Part shown: one piece after another, positions 29,537 to 41,683 of the stretch
Numbering within the stretch: the stretch's first letter is position 1
Layout of the letters: the number at the start of each line of letters is the position of its first letter
The notes under the pieces: generated by a model
The model's input: only the letters and a program-made list of their open reading frames with translations
Databases searched by the model: none
Told to the model about the DNA's origin: nothing
Translations under genes and position numbers: made by a program
Source: Phanerochaete sordida
Taxonomy: Eukaryota; Basidiomycota; Agaricomycetes; Polyporales; Phanerochaetaceae
Assembly (NCBI GenBank): GCA_019973155.2
Contig: BPQB01000051.1
Location: forward strand, 62,001-126,000
Reading direction: 5' to 3'
Length of the DNA: 64,000 nucleotides

Positions 29537-32500
29537 CTAAGGACCTGATCTCGTCCCCCTCACCGGCGAAGCCATCACCATCTCGCCGGCATTCAGAATG
29601 GGTACTACTATCCGCTCCTGCATCTTCTCCTTCAGCGACTTTCGAACGGGATTCGGAGAACTTGAATCCGCGGCTTCGAGATCCGTCACGGTGTCGTGCC
29701 GAAGTGGAAGGGCAGGCCAGGGAAAGTGGGTACGCAGAGGGCTTGAGACGGCACTTTCTGGCAGCATGCGGTTGAGCCGGTGAGTGAAGATGATAGCCCA
29801 CACGACACGTTTGAGACGGAGGCGCCTAGTGTACCTGCTCCTGCGCCGCATCCTGATGATATTGACGACGAGCCGCGCGGCCTTCCGCCAGAGCTTCGAC
29901 GCATACGAAGCAGGTTTCGCGCCCTTCGCGAGCAGGCTGCACTCCGCGTAATGGGTCGGAGATTGGCTGACATGCCCGATCCAGCGGCAGCCGTTGAACT
30001 CGCAGGTACCGCCATCGTGCGCTGTTTCGAGCTGCTTGTGTAGGCTCTTCTGAATGGCGAGCTGGTCGCCGCAGAGGGTGTCCCGCGTGTACGCCTTCTC
30101 GAGAGCGTGGAGCAGCCGCCTGTACTTCGGGGCGTAACGTTCAGACAGCGTCACCTGCTCCCCACACAGCTCCCAGAGCAAATCCAGGTGGTCCACTCGG
30201 ACCTGAACGCTGCTGTCATCTTGCTCTTCGCCGTCCTTCGCAGCGGACTGCACGGTCGTTCCGGTAGACAGAACGTCCGCTGCCTTCGTCAACTTCTCCA
30301 GGATGGTAGTCGTGATCTCCGAGGGCGCATGGGAGAGTGAGCGTCGGCCGAGCCATAGCGTCGCGGTGAAGATGAACATCTCCAGACGATCTTTGTCCCA
30401 AGGTCTGAAGTCCGAGGGGAAATAGTTCATGAGGAGCGACTCGTAGTCGGTGACCATAGTGTAGCCTTCGCTGAACGCTAAAGGATGCACTCCCTATTAG
30501 CGATTTGCGTTGACGCACAGCCAGAAATACTGACCTAGACCGTCAGCAGACACAGTGACTCTATAGTCATCTATAGCAAGCTGAAAGGCCTTGAGGAGAA
30601 GTCCAGAGCTGACTGGATGCTTGTTCCTCCCAAGGATAAACTGCAGGAGGAAGAGGCGCCATTCCTCGAAACCAGGAGCGGGGCTGTTAGGGCTCCCCAA
30701 ATACGCTTTGTTGACCAAGTGGAGGAGGCAGGCAAGACCGCGCCCGTGAAACGCATGTTCGACGTGGCTACACTGCTCGATGTACGTGACAACGTAGACG
30801 TTTTGCGAGGACTTCGTCACCCAAGACAGGGCGCGCAAGAGCAAGCTACTTTCTCCAACGTCGACGATCAGGTCCTCCGCGGCTTTCTGCGCAGTCCTGA
30901 CGGCCTGCTGACTCTCGTTTGACTCGCGCAGCGGGAGTATCTCCCCTACGACTTCAAGCGCTTCTTCGGGCTTGGGCTTCCACGCTCCCAGACGTAGCGA
31001 CGCGCTTCTGCAGCTGAAGAGGTCCACGTCCCGCCAGCCGACAGGTAGCCGCGCCCAACGAACCCGTTCCCCAGGGCGAAAGCGACGATCAGACCTGCCG
31101 AGCACAAGCTCTAGGGCGAGCGCATGGAGTGTTGAACGTATGGTGCGGAAGAATCCCGAGCCGCCCCTGCGCCAAGTTCGAGCTAGGGATGGTCAGGGTC
31201 ATAATGCTCGGAATAGGTTCTAGAGCGTACTTTCGATGAACTTGGACCAGCGATGGCGCAGCAGACCGGCGTATATCTTCGAGGAGGCCAGGGAGTAAGT
31301 TGCGAACTGGGCGATGAACGTCCAGGCGACGACGAGTGCCCATGCTGTAGGCGACTTATATGGACAACGGCGGGAAAAGATGGGCAAGATGGTGAAGACA
31401 GCGATCACGAAGAGGAATGCGGCTGTGACAGCGGTCACGCAAGCTGCGACCACGTCGTCGAGGGTCCAGAGTAGGATGATGACGCCGATGAGGAACATGA
31501 TCATGGCCACCTCGAGCAACGCCGGTACGGTCGATATGACGGTGGCGACGTTCCATGCCTCCCACGATTCGAAGCGGTACTGGCGCACGAGGACGTTCTC
31601 CCGTGGTGATGCGAGCGGCGAGACCCATTGCATGTACTCGCGCACCCACTGCTTGACGAGGATGCCGAAGAGTGCGGCGGCGAGGCTGAGCACCAGGGAC
31701 ACGAAGAATAAGCAATTGATCCATCGCGCCGAAGGGGTAGGTTGAAACGGCAGTGGTTCGTCGAGTACTAGCGTGGGAGGCGGTTTAAAGGCAGCCTGCG
31801 TCAGGATGGAGGAGAATCCCTCCACCAGCATGCGGTTGTTCGCGGCGAGCAGCTGGTTCGTCAAATCGGTGCTCGATGGTTGTAGCATTGGGTATGTTTG
31901 TACAACAAATGCTGTAAGGATCGCGGAGAACAGACCAGCCTGGAACGATATCGAACGGGGTGAGATTCGAGATGCGACAGCCAGGCACGCGCATGGGACT
32001 CACAAACACCAGCAGCCCGTCGATATCTTCAGAATAGCCCTTCATTTTGCCCTGATCGTTCTCTTCAACGTGTGCCTCGATCCCATCCCAACCGGACAGT
32101 CCAGAGGCGTCCTGATAAGGCATAGACATGTAACGTCAGGGTGCGAACTAGCGATCATGTTTGACCACTCACGCCAGCGCGGGCATCCTTGGGCGACCGC
32201 TTCCCGGGGATCCCTCCGACGCTCTCCATGCTGTGCCGCAGACGAGCTATCTGACTCCAGAAGGCTGTACGTGGTCGCGGACATGAAAGGGATGCAAGGG
32301 TGAGACGGCGCAGACATATGTAGGCGCTGGCATGGAAGGTAACGTAGTTTGGGCTGCCACGGTCTGAAGTATGCTGCGTTCTCCCTGCGTTCTTCCGGCG
32401 CATTTTCCAACGGCACGATATCGGCCATGTGACATCCTGAAAGTTCGCGTCAGCTTCGAAACCTAGTACGAGACCATGAGCGATGACCTCACTGGCGAGG

Positions 32501-32553
32501 CGGAGCTCAAGCAACCGTATTCTGTTCAAGACGATGTTCAAGTCGGAGAACAC
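29537..32553 (-). CDS. DUF6535 domain membrane protein, copy 2
   Basis: Reading on the minus strand: an upstream exon ending 'GKRSPKDARAG' (donor gtgagtgg), then 'DASGLSGWDGIEAHVEENDQ...YSEDIDGLLVF', then the membrane exon starting at 31939 (AGLFSAILTAFVVQTYPML). Membrane segments are 'WINCLFFVSLVLSLAAALFGILVKQW', 'VATVISTVPALLEVAMIMFLIGVIILLW' and 'AVTAAFLFVIAVFTILPIF'. Next come 'RLPVGWRDVDLFSC', 'LRALSWVTKSSQNVYVVTYIEQCSHVEHA', and a last exon (from about 30481) with 'DYESLLMNYF', 'LLHALEKAYTRD' and the Cys/His cluster 'CEFNGCRWIGH...HYAEC', ending with a stop at 29537. All membrane segments and the C-terminal domain are present. The 5'-most exon and one internal splice pair are uncertain. 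Function unknown. Confidence 0.72.
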
Positions 32554-33131
32554 AGGCTGAGGCCGTGCACGCAGCGCAAGCCGGTATTAAATCAGTGCGC
32601 AAGGAGTTCGGAATGAGAAAACGCGTTGGATAGGTCGCTCTGAGGCGCAATTTGGGTTGAGTGTCTTTAGATTGAGGACTAGTCCGGACGTACCTGATAT
32701 CTCCTAGCACCATTCTCTAAGCAACCGTAGCAGCTCCTTAATCTGCCTTTGTTGTGCGCTGTATACCATGATGGGCGACGAAGCTGATACACATGGGTAT
32801 TTTGACGGTGGACGCTGTAAAGGACAGAGAGCACGAATCAACGATCATGATGATCAGCGCGGGGAAACGACAGTCAATGTCGCATTGACAGTGTAAGTAA
32901 GCTCTGCTTACCTACAAAGCTTAAGAAGACTGATCCTCTAAGCGCTGCGTAAGTATCCAGTACTTGCCGCCACTTACACGTTCAAACTCGACCCAATGTC
33001 TACCCATTGTCCTCGCTCGACCTTGTCACCATGCATCGCTGCCTCTACATCGACGAGATATGCATTATCATGTTGCAAGCGTCCGCCAAGTATCACTAGC
33101 GTGTAACACTGCAAGTCCTCAGCGTCCCCAG
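32554..33131. other. Intergenic region, no gene
   Basis: No supported gene. A short inverted pair 'gtaagtaagctctgcttac' lies near 32893. Confidence 0.45.
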
Positions 33132-34723
33132 TCACGAAATCCTACTCATGCCAGACTGTAGCGGTCGACCCACGACATCCCAGCTGTCCTTCCTTCTATT
33201 GAGCTCGCGCGTTGGGTGAGGATCGTTACAGTGGCAGTCTACGCGAGCGCGCGGAAAGACCCTCGCCAGGAGCTCCACGGCCGCATCTGAGACGCCCGGC
33301 CGCACGTCGACCACACAGAGCGCCGTGACCTGCGACGGCGGCGGGAGCGCGCCCATCACAACGTCCGGTGCCGCCTCAGAGATCCGCAGCGGCAGGGTGA
33401 GCACGTCGAGCTGCGGGCAGAGGCGCGCGAAGGGCAGCAGCGCGTCGACCTCCAGGAGACGCAGCCGAGTAGCGCCGCCTCGGAATGCCTCGTCGGCGAC
33501 GCGCAGGTAGCGCATGTGCGGCCAGGCACGAGCCAGGCTCTCGGTGTCGCCGAGTGTAAGGTGGACGGGGAGCACGCGCAGGTCCAGCGTCTCCAACGCG
33601 CGCAGCGAGGACAGCGGGGTGAGCATGTGCCCGCTGAGGATGTGTTCGTCCTCCGGGGGAGAGTCCGTCAAGGGCGAGTCGAGGGTGAACGTACGTAGGC
33701 GACAGAAGCGCGAGACCTCGGAGAGTAGGGTGTGTACATACGTGGCCGGTGGACGTCGAAAGTCGGGTGAGTCCCAATTTGAACGGAAACCGCGGGTGAT
33801 GTTCAGCATCTGCAAAGCGGGTGCTCCGAGCTTTTGTAGGAAGGGCACAAGCGCATGCTCTGCCCTGACTCCAACTCTGAGCGCGAGTTCTTCGAGAATT
33901 AGAAAGGGCAGGTCGGTAGTCGGTATATTTTGAATATCATGAAGGTGGAGCTCGCGCAGCGTGGAGAGGGTTGACAAGTGGATCATCGCGTCAGGGAAGG
34001 GGAGGTTGCTGTCCAGTGACGACAGCTTCTTGAACTTCAAAAGTGCGTTCGTCAACTTATGCGCCAGTCTGCCCGAGTCTTCGAGGTAGCTGCTCGCATG
34101 AATGAAGATCGTCTCGAGCGTCTCGGCGCATGCAGTGAGCGCATCGATGATCGTCTCGATGCTGTCTTCATTCACTGCCTCGAGGTGGAGATAGCGTAAT
34201 GGGGGCCGCAATAGTAGTGCATGCTGGTCGCATGGAGGCCCCCACTGCGACGACAGGGTATGGAGGTTGGGGAAGAGCGGACCTCCGGGGAAGTCGTCCA
34301 TGACTGGGCCCCAGTAAGAGGACCGCACCACCACCCAGCCGGCAAGCCATGCAGCCTGGGGAGGACACTCGAGGACCCGCACGCGCTGGGCGTACCCTGC
34401 GAAGCGCTGCCACTCTGCTTCAGATGGCGGCATCACCAGATTCTATCCACATTGAGGTCAGCGGCCTTCAAGAATATGAATGAGAAGGGGCAGGAACTCA
34501 CAAACGTCACGACCCCGTCAACCTCTGCACTTCCCCTGGTCCGCTCTGGCAGGACACGCATGAGGCACTCCGGATCCCGCAACACCCTCCAGAGCGCGTT
34601 CATGGCCGGGTCGAAGAAGGCACGGCAAGCCAAAGACATGTGGAGGAGCGTCGACGGGTCTTCGGGGCCGACATTGTCCGCGACGTGCTGGACGACTTCA
34701 TCTATCTGGAGAGCGGCATGCAT
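33132..34723 (-). CDS. F-box-like / leucine-rich protein 2
   Basis: Exon 1 is 34502-34723 (222 nt, MHAALQIDEVVQHVADNV), intron 34443-34501 (gtgagt..atag), exon 2 33132-34442 (1311 nt); 510 residues in one frame. The F-box-like motif is 'LLHMSLACRAFFDPAMNALWR'. Exon 2 opens 'NLVMPPSEAEWQRFAGYAQRVRVLECP', a segment conserved in all copies, and continues with leucine-rich repeats ('LRYLHLEAVNEDSIETII', 'LSTLRELHLHDIQ', 'LRALETLDLRVLPVHLTLGD', 'MRYLRVADEAF'). It probably acts as a substrate adaptor of an SCF ubiquitin ligase, as F-box proteins generally do; no partner is visible here. It lies in tandem with F-box 3 on the same strand. Confidence 0.8.
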
Positions 34724-35345
34724 CGCTATAGCCGCGCACTAAGAGCCAGGAGTGAGGAGGTGCCACGATACGACCCTGGGTGTATACGCACCTGTCTCGC
34801 CCGAATTCCATACGCCCGCCGCCCGCCACTTGAACCACGCTTTTCAGCCTTGTTGCCCTACGAACTAAGACAGAGCCTGCGGAAGATAGACGATGTACTT
34901 GTTGGCGGAGTAGTTGACGGGGATTGAGAACGTATGGAAGCCGTCGAGCAACAAACAGAGAGACGCGGACGGACGAAGCCAGGGGAGCCTAAAGGCGTTC
35001 ACCGCAGGTCCAGGTGTACTGTATGCGGTAATCAGGAAGGAGGTTTCCCTTGTTTTGGCGATGTCCATGACGCATATGCATGGTGTTTACTCTGGTGGAT
35101 AAGATGGTAGGGTGCGTGGTTAAGGGAGCCAGCGTCGATTGTGTCGCTGCACGGCCTAGGCTCGGCGACATGGGCACGTCGCCGAGCAGTCACCCACGTG
35201 ACCGTCGTCCACTGAGTTCCGGCTCGCGCGAATCGCGTGTAGCAGCCCAACGACGCGCCATATAGGTTCAAAGTTCACATCATCATCTACAGCTAAGCTA
35301 CGATACCACTATTCGTCCTGGTACTGCGAGGACGGCCCCGTCTCG
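34724..35345. other. Intergenic region, no gene
   Basis: Short overlapping frames only; none resembles neighbouring families. Confidence 0.45.
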
Positions 35346-36892
35346 TCAATGGTACCCCTCGTCTTCGTCTTCGTCCTCATCGACATCCTCAATCTTGTCT
35401 TCGTCCTCATCCTCGTCCTCGTCCTCTCCTTCGGTGCTATTCTCGTCCTCGTCACCGCTCCCGGTTGGATCCGACAAACACATAATATTGAATTGGACCC
35501 TCTCGGCCTTCAGGGTGTTGATCAAGCTTGTCGCTGATGTCGCCGATGGGTCCCACGGCTCGCTCTCCCATTTGATTTGCGCGTAGGGTAGGACTGCTGC
35601 GAGAAGTCGCACCGTCCAGTCGTCTTCACGGACTTCCGTCGCGTCGATGTTCGAGACCCAGAGCGTCTCCAATGCCAGGGGCGGCGGCAGTTCGTCGCCC
35701 TCGCGATACGACGTGTCCAACGAGATTTCCATGGGCAGGCCGAGCACGCGGAGTAACGGGCAGAAGCGAGCGAACGAAAGTAAGGCGTCGACCTGCAGAA
35801 AGCTCCGGTCTTGGAAATCCCAAACAACTTTCTTGAGGTCGTACAGCCGCAGCTCCTCAATCTTGGGCCACGCACGTGCAAGAGCGTCAAGATCTGCGTC
35901 TGCAAGAGCCATCGGAACTGCGCTGAGGTCGAGCTTCTCGAGATATCGAAGAGAGCTCAGCGATAGGAGCGTGCGCCAGTGTATCGAGTAAACGGGGGAA
36001 GAATATGCCCAGTGGTTTTGCCAGAAGTAGAGGAATGAGAAGGATCGCAGGAGCAAGAATCTCGATACGACGCCGAAAAGAGCCTCGACGGGTACCATCG
36101 CCTCTGTACGACGTGAGATCTCCTCCTTATTCGCGAGTGGGACCTTAACAGAGAGGTTCAGTTCCAGCAGAGAAGGTGCTGCGACGTTACGCATCAGACG
36201 AAGAAGGGCCACGTGATTGGTGGCAGCTTCTACGCGGAGATACTGTAGAGCGGGAAAGGCGGGGGAAGGGACATCGTTGAGATCCACGTCGCCAATGGCA
36301 AGATCCAGATGACGCAAAGTCGAGATGGATGCCAAAGCGCTGAGAGCTCGCGGTACCGGCACCGTGGTCTCGAAGTGCTCCAGGCGTAGAGTCGGCGAGT
36401 TGAAGACTTCAAGGTGATCACATTGCGGCGGCGGGGATGGGAAGTAGATACGGAAGATGGGGGAACGCTGTTCACCTAGATAGTAGTCCAGGGTCGAGCA
36501 GCGGTGGTCGGAGCGTGCGTAACAACACAGCATCTTCACGCGGCGAGTATAATCGCTAAAGCGCTGCCAGTCCGCTTCAGAGGGTTTCTCGATTATCTCC
36601 TGCGTGATCACACCGAGGTTAGGCCACTGCGGGACCAGCCACCAGCTGCGGGCGAAAGACGCACTACGATCGTATACCCCGTCAAGTCGTCTCTTTTCAA
36701 GTCGAATCTATGCCCCGGAAGAATGTGGATCAAACGCATCGGATCGCCAAGGTCACACCACAGCGTGTCCATGGCGGGATCGAAGAGGGCGCGGCAGGCG
36801 AGAGCCATGCTGACCAGCGTCCTGCCGTTCTTCGCACCGACTTCGTCGGCCACCGCTTTGACGATTTGCTTGGCGCGCAGGGCAGGGTGCAT
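35346..36892 (-). CDS. F-box-like / leucine-rich protein 3 with acidic tail
   Basis: Exon 1 is 36668-36892 (225 nt, MHPALRAKQIVKAVADEV), intron 36600-36667 (gtagtg..gcag), exon 2 35346-36599 (1254 nt); 492 residues. The F-box-like motif is 'LVSMALACRALFDPAMDTLW'. Exon 2 starts 'EIIEKPSEADWQRFSDYTRRVKMLCC' and holds leucine-rich repeats ('ISTLRHLDLAIGDVDL', 'LRYLEKLDLSAVPMALAD', 'IEELRLYDLKKVV'). Unlike its sisters it ends in about 35 mostly Asp/Glu residues, encoded by GAC/GAG/GAT repeats (35346-35450) likely expanded by slippage. An upstream Lys-rich start (MAPRKKKQTKAKEAARIKE at 37025) with a following gtgcgt donor could belong to a longer 5' end or an upstream reading frame. Role as for other F-box proteins, by inference. 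Confidence 0.78.
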
Positions 36893-38209
36893 ATCGGTCT
36901 ATAGACAGAGCGAGATATAGCTGAGCACCTGTCAACTGGGACACTGACGGCAGACGCACCTTGGCTGTCTCCTTTATCCTCGCCGCTTCCTTCGCCTTTG
37001 TCTGCTTCTTCTTCCGAGGTGCCATGGCCGCTGGATGTCAGGTCCTGAGCTTTCTGCTGTTCGCGCGTCCTAAATGGCAACACCAACCACAGCGAATCAG
37101 GCAACGAGTGCGAGGACAAGAACAGGGAGGCGCACCTTTGAGGCTGGGAGAGAAACTCAGAAAGGTGCGACGAGCGTGGCTCGAGGCTGGCCAGCCTATA
37201 TGTATGGCCCAAAAACAGAGTTCAAGCGCACGAAGCATGCCCTCATCAATAAACTCCGCTGACAGGGCAAGTGGCGCAGTACCAGACGTAGACGGACGGG
37301 GCTGTCGAAACCAGAGGCAAAAGGGTTTTATATCGCAGCTGGCAATCGAGACAGACGCCTTTGCAAATGCGCAAGGGACAGGCTTGTTCTTGTGAATGAT
37401 CTCGGCTGTATGGTCACGCCAAGTCGACTGTATGCGGCGCGAGTCACGACCGCGCGGGGCTACACTGCAGCCTTCGACAACGCAAGTGCTCAGCTGCCTC
37501 CACCTGCGGCTTCGCAAACGCACTCCATCTGCCGAGGTCGTCCGGGCGATTCCCTCAGCGGAGTCGTGCTTTGCCTCCACCCACGGACACAGGGAAAACG
37601 TCCATACTGCCTCGGGAGAGTCTACGGCTCCGTCTACAGCCCTCAATAGTGCGGAGGCCCTGGGCGGCGATAAACGAGGGATGAGTACAGTAATAGGAAG
37701 CGACTGCAGGTGTACACACCTGTCTTGTCACCTAAACCTCGTCCTTGTATCTCCGCGACTCAACGGATCTGATTTCTCTCCGTCCCTAGGACGCAGCTGA
37801 TCCGCAAGTAACAGTAAGGCTGATGAGAGCAGATGTCAGGCGTAAATGGCCTTCGGCGGGAGCAAGTCGCAGAGCAAGGCTTCAGATATGTAAGCCATCG
37901 ACGAAGCGAGCCAAGGAGCGAGTCAAGAGTGTGACGGGCAGTTGGGCGAAGGTTTATTCACATTCAGAAGAGGCAGCAAGGAGTCTGATCATCAAGCTGC
38001 GGGTATATGTATGAGGAAGACTCCGCGAAGAGCAGACGAATGAAGGGAGAAGACAAGTTGGTGCGGGCTGGCGAGGGCACAGGTTACGGGGGCCATAAAG
38101 ACCCCGGACACTCTTTCGCGCCAAGCTGCTCTGACTGGGTCGTGAGCGAGCCCAGAACGGAGGAAGTGGCAGAGAACATCGCCAAGCTTCGGGCTCAAAC
38201 GTCGGAAGC
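36893..38209. other. Mostly non-coding; possible short Lys-rich 5' exon
   Basis: A minus-strand ATG at 37025 opens a basic 22-residue stretch ending at a gtgcgt donor and may be a 5' exon of F-box 3. To its right (37.1-38.2 kb) I see no frame with family resemblance or signal peptide. Confidence 0.4.
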
Positions 38210-38749
38210 TTATATTACATTTGCTGTGGTCGTGGTATCCGGGGCGACGATTACAGGGGCTGTCTCCCTTGCATCTGTTCCATTACCAGAACAGCACGCT
38301 CGCAACGCTTCCAGCGAGGGATACTTCCAGCACTCAAGCGTTGCTTCGCTCAATAAAATATGAAAGGTGAGGTACGATTGCACGATGTCTAGCACGGTAC
38401 ACGAATTACAACCCTCATTAATGGCAATATAGTATCCGCCTGCGAAAACGGACCAAGGAGTGAGTACTACTCTGTGAACTACAAAGTACCTGACGAGCTG
38501 CGTGATGTAAGATATCAGCCGCGACACTTCCTGAACGCAGTGATTGCACCTTTTGTGCGCCTTCCGGATAGCATCGATTGCGGCGCTCAGCTGAGGTCCG
38601 CCACTGAACGCACTACCGACGGGATGCCCATGTCCGCGCGAAGTAGTAGAGGTATGTTTGGTCATGGGCAGAGCCATGGCGACTTCGCCCGCGAGCATGC
38701 TGACGAAAAGGAAGAATAGGAATATGGCGACGGTTTGCATGCGCAGCAT
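38210..38749 (-). CDS. Secreted protein (family S2-like), 179 residues
   Basis: The single frame from ATG 38749 starts MLRMQTVAIFLFFLFVSMLA, a strong signal peptide with probable cleavage after 'GEVAMA' or nearby. The mature protein has 'HPVGSAFSGGPQLSAAIDAIRKAHKRC', similar to 'IGTAFGGSPNIDKEEELLRE' in the 26.65 kb gene, and then a longer Cys-containing domain (CNHCVQ, EGCNSC, CW, CC) with five or more cysteines that could form disulfides. Hydrophobic segments 'YITQLVRYFVVHRVVLTPW' and 'VLDIVQSYLTFHILL' are also present. A TATA box lies 117 nt upstream. It may be the long form of a family in which other members have lost the second domain or carry it on unrecognised exons. Function unknown. 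Confidence 0.6.
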   Translation of the reverse strand: MLRMQTVAIFLFFLFVSMLAGEVAMALPMTKHTSTTSRGHGHPVGSAFSGGPQLSAAIDAIRKAHKRCNHCVQEVSRLISYITQLVRYFVVHRVVLTPWSVFAGGYYIAINEGCNSCTVLDIVQSYLTFHILLSEATLECWKYPSLEALRACCSGNGTDARETAPVIVAPDTTTTANVI

Positions 38750-38865
38750 TGTAATCCTGTCGATCTACGTCGTCAGTCTGGTACGGGTGCAAGTGCAGGG
38801 CTGAAGGAATACCGAGTTTGAGAGAAGAGACCAGCCCTATGCCGAATCCACGCCGTCCACGCGGA
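38750..38865 (-). other. 5' leader of the 38.7 kb secreted-protein gene
   Basis: This is the stretch between the TATA box and the ATG, with no other feature seen. Confidence 0.4.
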
Positions 38866-38872
38866 TTTTATA
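38866..38872 (-). promoter_or_regulatory. TATA box of the 38.7 kb secreted-protein gene
   Basis: On the minus strand the sequence is TATAAAA, 117 nt upstream of the ATG. Position and sequence match the boxes of the related genes at 45.2, 46.6 and 49.0 kb. Confidence 0.6.
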
Positions 38873-41274
38873 GGCGATAAATCGCTGCTATGTGCTATGT
38901 GCTAGAGAGTGATGTCGCCACTAGCAGGGCACCAATCTCTTGGTATCGCGACCGGAAATGAAGGCACAATGACCAGGTGGAGAAGCTATGTTGATGTAGA
39001 TCGAGTGGAGACCGTGGCGTGAGTCCTCGCCTAGCACGGCGCCGAGGAGCGAATCGCTTGCGGAGCGTTGGTACACAGCAGAGATTGTGACGATTCGTGG
39101 GCGAGCAGCGGAGCACCCGAGATGCAGATAATAGACTCCGGAGGTCACTTGTACATCCTAAATTTATTAGTGGGTTTGCAATCGTGTACTCCGGATTCAA
39201 CGTCCATGTCCGTGCACAGCGGACGCCTCCGGCGTCTTTTCGATCTGCGGGAGGGCTGGTAGCGTCTGACCGCCTCGTCACAGCGTACGCTGACGGCTGA
39301 CAGATAGGGTACCTGGTAGGCCTGCCAGCGCGTTTCCGGGAGCACGATGGTGACCGTAAAATTGAAGTCTAAAGAAAAGCTGACCGGTCACGGCGATTCG
39401 GGTACTTTTCAATGCTACGGGCACGACGCACAGTACAAGCGGTACCGCAGAAAATGCTTAAACGGACGTGATACAGGCCGTACTGCCAGCGTGGTTCGGA
39501 TGCCATAGCAGCGCAAGATTGTGCTGCCCCTACCGCCAAATGAATCATTCTCGACTACGCCTGCCAGTGTAGGACTTCACCTCGGCGCACGATTTGGTGA
39601 CCGGATAACAAGGCGTTTTGGCTGTCCCGCGTCTTCAGTCGCATGGTCTTATATTAATGGGCCAATGCAGACACTCACAGGTCGTACTTATCGTCTACCA
39701 GCCCGCTGTTCTGTAAGTGCAGCTCGGGCGTCCTATTAATCGAAACGGCAGCCTATCACCTACGGCGTGGAGACGTCACATTATCTCTGAGTGTAAGCAC
39801 TCACTTACACTTCCGACATTTAACCTCGACCCCGACCAGCGTTGAGAGCAGACTGACGGCAATATTTCGTGTATTGTTCAAGGCTGCAACAGCGTGGCTA
39901 CGTTACATGGGGGTTATGCCGATGCTGTCTATGCTTGAATGTTGCATCAGAGCGCTTCGTCTTCTTTCGTCAGATCTCCGGGAGTCTCGTCAGCTTTGAA
40001 GGCGCGCAGATATGACGTGACTCTACCCATCCTGGTGGATTGTTGGATTAGACAACGCGAGGCGCATCTGCGAGGACACGGACCTGATAGGTGCATCTTC
40101 CGACCCGAGACGAGAGAGTGCAACATGCGAGCTGCCCTAGACGTCTTTGCATCCCGTTCACAGGCAAAGGGGGTCATTACAGCAGTGTGTAGCGCGACAG
40201 GGCAGGCTCGATGACGTTCATGTTCGTGCTCGTCGAGGATAGGCGGCTAGGCGAGCCGCGAGACTGCGCCCTGGGGTACTTCGGCTTGAGATAAGACACC
40301 ACGCGCAGAAACGCGTGTACAAGCAGAAAATAAAGTGTAAGACTTACCACTCAGGCCTCAGAGGTGCCCGCATTCCGCCCACAGCAACCCACACAGTCTC
40401 CATCGCCTCCGCCAACCCAGCGTCGCATCGCTGCCTGCAGAGCTGCGGCGCCTTGGGCGGTGATGCGCTTCTTCTCATGAAAGTCGAGTAGAGCTTCGTA
40501 AGCCTAGTCATGAGAAGAGCATCCTGGGAGAGTGGGGTGGAGGTAGGAGCATGGTAGGCCGCGGCGATGATGACGGTCGCGGAGAAAGGTGGATGTCGAT
40601 TTAGCGCCCACCGGCGACGCGCTTTCTTCTCGACCACCAAGTCCTGCGGAACCAACACCCTCTCCGCACAATTTCACGAGCTCGGACGGTTTGAAGTAGT
40701 ACGTCTACTCCCGTGTGCTCCGCAATCCTGCGCAGGCATGAGTCTGACACGGTTCTACAGGACATCGTAAGCCAGCCCCGTCTGAGCCGACGCGGGGGTG
40801 CACCCGTTGGTGTGCCCTCTCCTGCGCGCCGGCAGCTGCACACCTCGCCGCTGCAGACGAACGGGCTGTAGAGATGCCTCCCATGGCAACATGATGATAG
40901 ACTGTCTTTGAACTTGTCGGTCAGTGTGTGACTGATGATGTCGAGGTCGCAGAGACGCTGACTATTGGCCGCCTGCAGGTAGCTCCCACAGAAGCGGTGC
41001 CAGGAAGCCCGCGATGCGCGTTGCGGATGTCCAGAACATGCGAGGCATCTGCTGAGCTAGCGGCGCGCGGTACTCTCTGTGACGACATGGTAAGCAGCGT
41101 CCTTCATTCGTGTTCTGTGCACTCCTCTTATCAGCATGATTCCTGTAGGTCTCTCTTCTACTGTCACTATGAGTGCCAACGCGCCAGGCGCTGGACGGAT
41201 TCGATGGGGCGCCCCAACTAAACAGCAACTTCACCTCATCTCCAAGAACACGGCCGCCCACGTTCTTCCCCACC
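38873..41274. other. No confident gene; weak minus-strand open frames at 40.3-40.8 kb
   Basis: Two minus-strand frames, 40344-40658 and 40601-40843, overlap in different registers and might be exons of one gene ('AEHTGVDVLLQTVRAREIV', 'LMTRLTKLYSTFM', 'RQRCDAGLAEAMETVWVAVG'), but I recognise no family and cannot fix splicing. The rest holds a short palindrome 'agtgtaagcactcacttacact' near 39791 and nothing else supported. From about 40.9 kb the sequence begins to match the upstream parts of later secreted-protein units. Confidence 0.35.
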
Positions 41275-41683
41275 ATGCTCCTGACCACCCTCACGCTGAA
41301 CGGCACGCTCATCGCTCTGGCCGCGCCAGCGAAACCTGCGTACGGAGCCGTATCGAACGAGCAGTACACTTTACCCGCCTTCCAGCCTGCTCCATAACCG
41401 CCATGCTGACGCGCATCCAGCAGCGCTACGATTCGCATGATTTGTGGCGAGCCCCCGATGGTCCACACGGTGTTCAAAGCGTGGGGAAAGTACGAACGCA
41501 CTTGGTGAGCTCCGCAACGATGCAGGTCCTGCTTGCCATGTGACGGGCTTTGAGGTTCCAGACCAACAGTCGCGGCGCCACTCCGGCCTCGACCCCGCCG
41601 TTGGCAGTGCTTCTGACGACGAGTCCAGGATCATCGACCTCGCACCGGGGCTGACTGATACCACCGAGGGGCTGAGGGACTAG
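41275..41683 (+). pseudogene. Secreted-protein family S1, degenerate copy a
   Basis: A signal-peptide-like start (MLLTTLTLNGTLIALAAPAK) is followed by a stop at 41395-41397. Further on, in another register, a tail 'SDDESRIIDLAPGLTDTTEGLRD' (ending 41683) matches 'EDDDGSGSFDLAPELSPVIEGLRN' of the intact copy at 44.0 kb. The flanking DNA also matches: 'gcctgcaggtagctcccacagaagcggtgcc' at 40974 versus the equivalent near 43662. Start and end of the gene are recognisable but the middle is not, so this is either a pseudogene or a gene whose introns I could not place. Confidence 0.45.

Noticed and set aside
35349..35586. Plus-strand frames rich in Val/Leu or Ser runs
   Set aside because: Antisense readings of the acidic-tail repeats of F-box 3.
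39785..39815. Short palindrome agtgtaagcactcacttacact
   Set aside because: Isolated, without terminal duplications or a partner, so not enough to call a terminator or element end.
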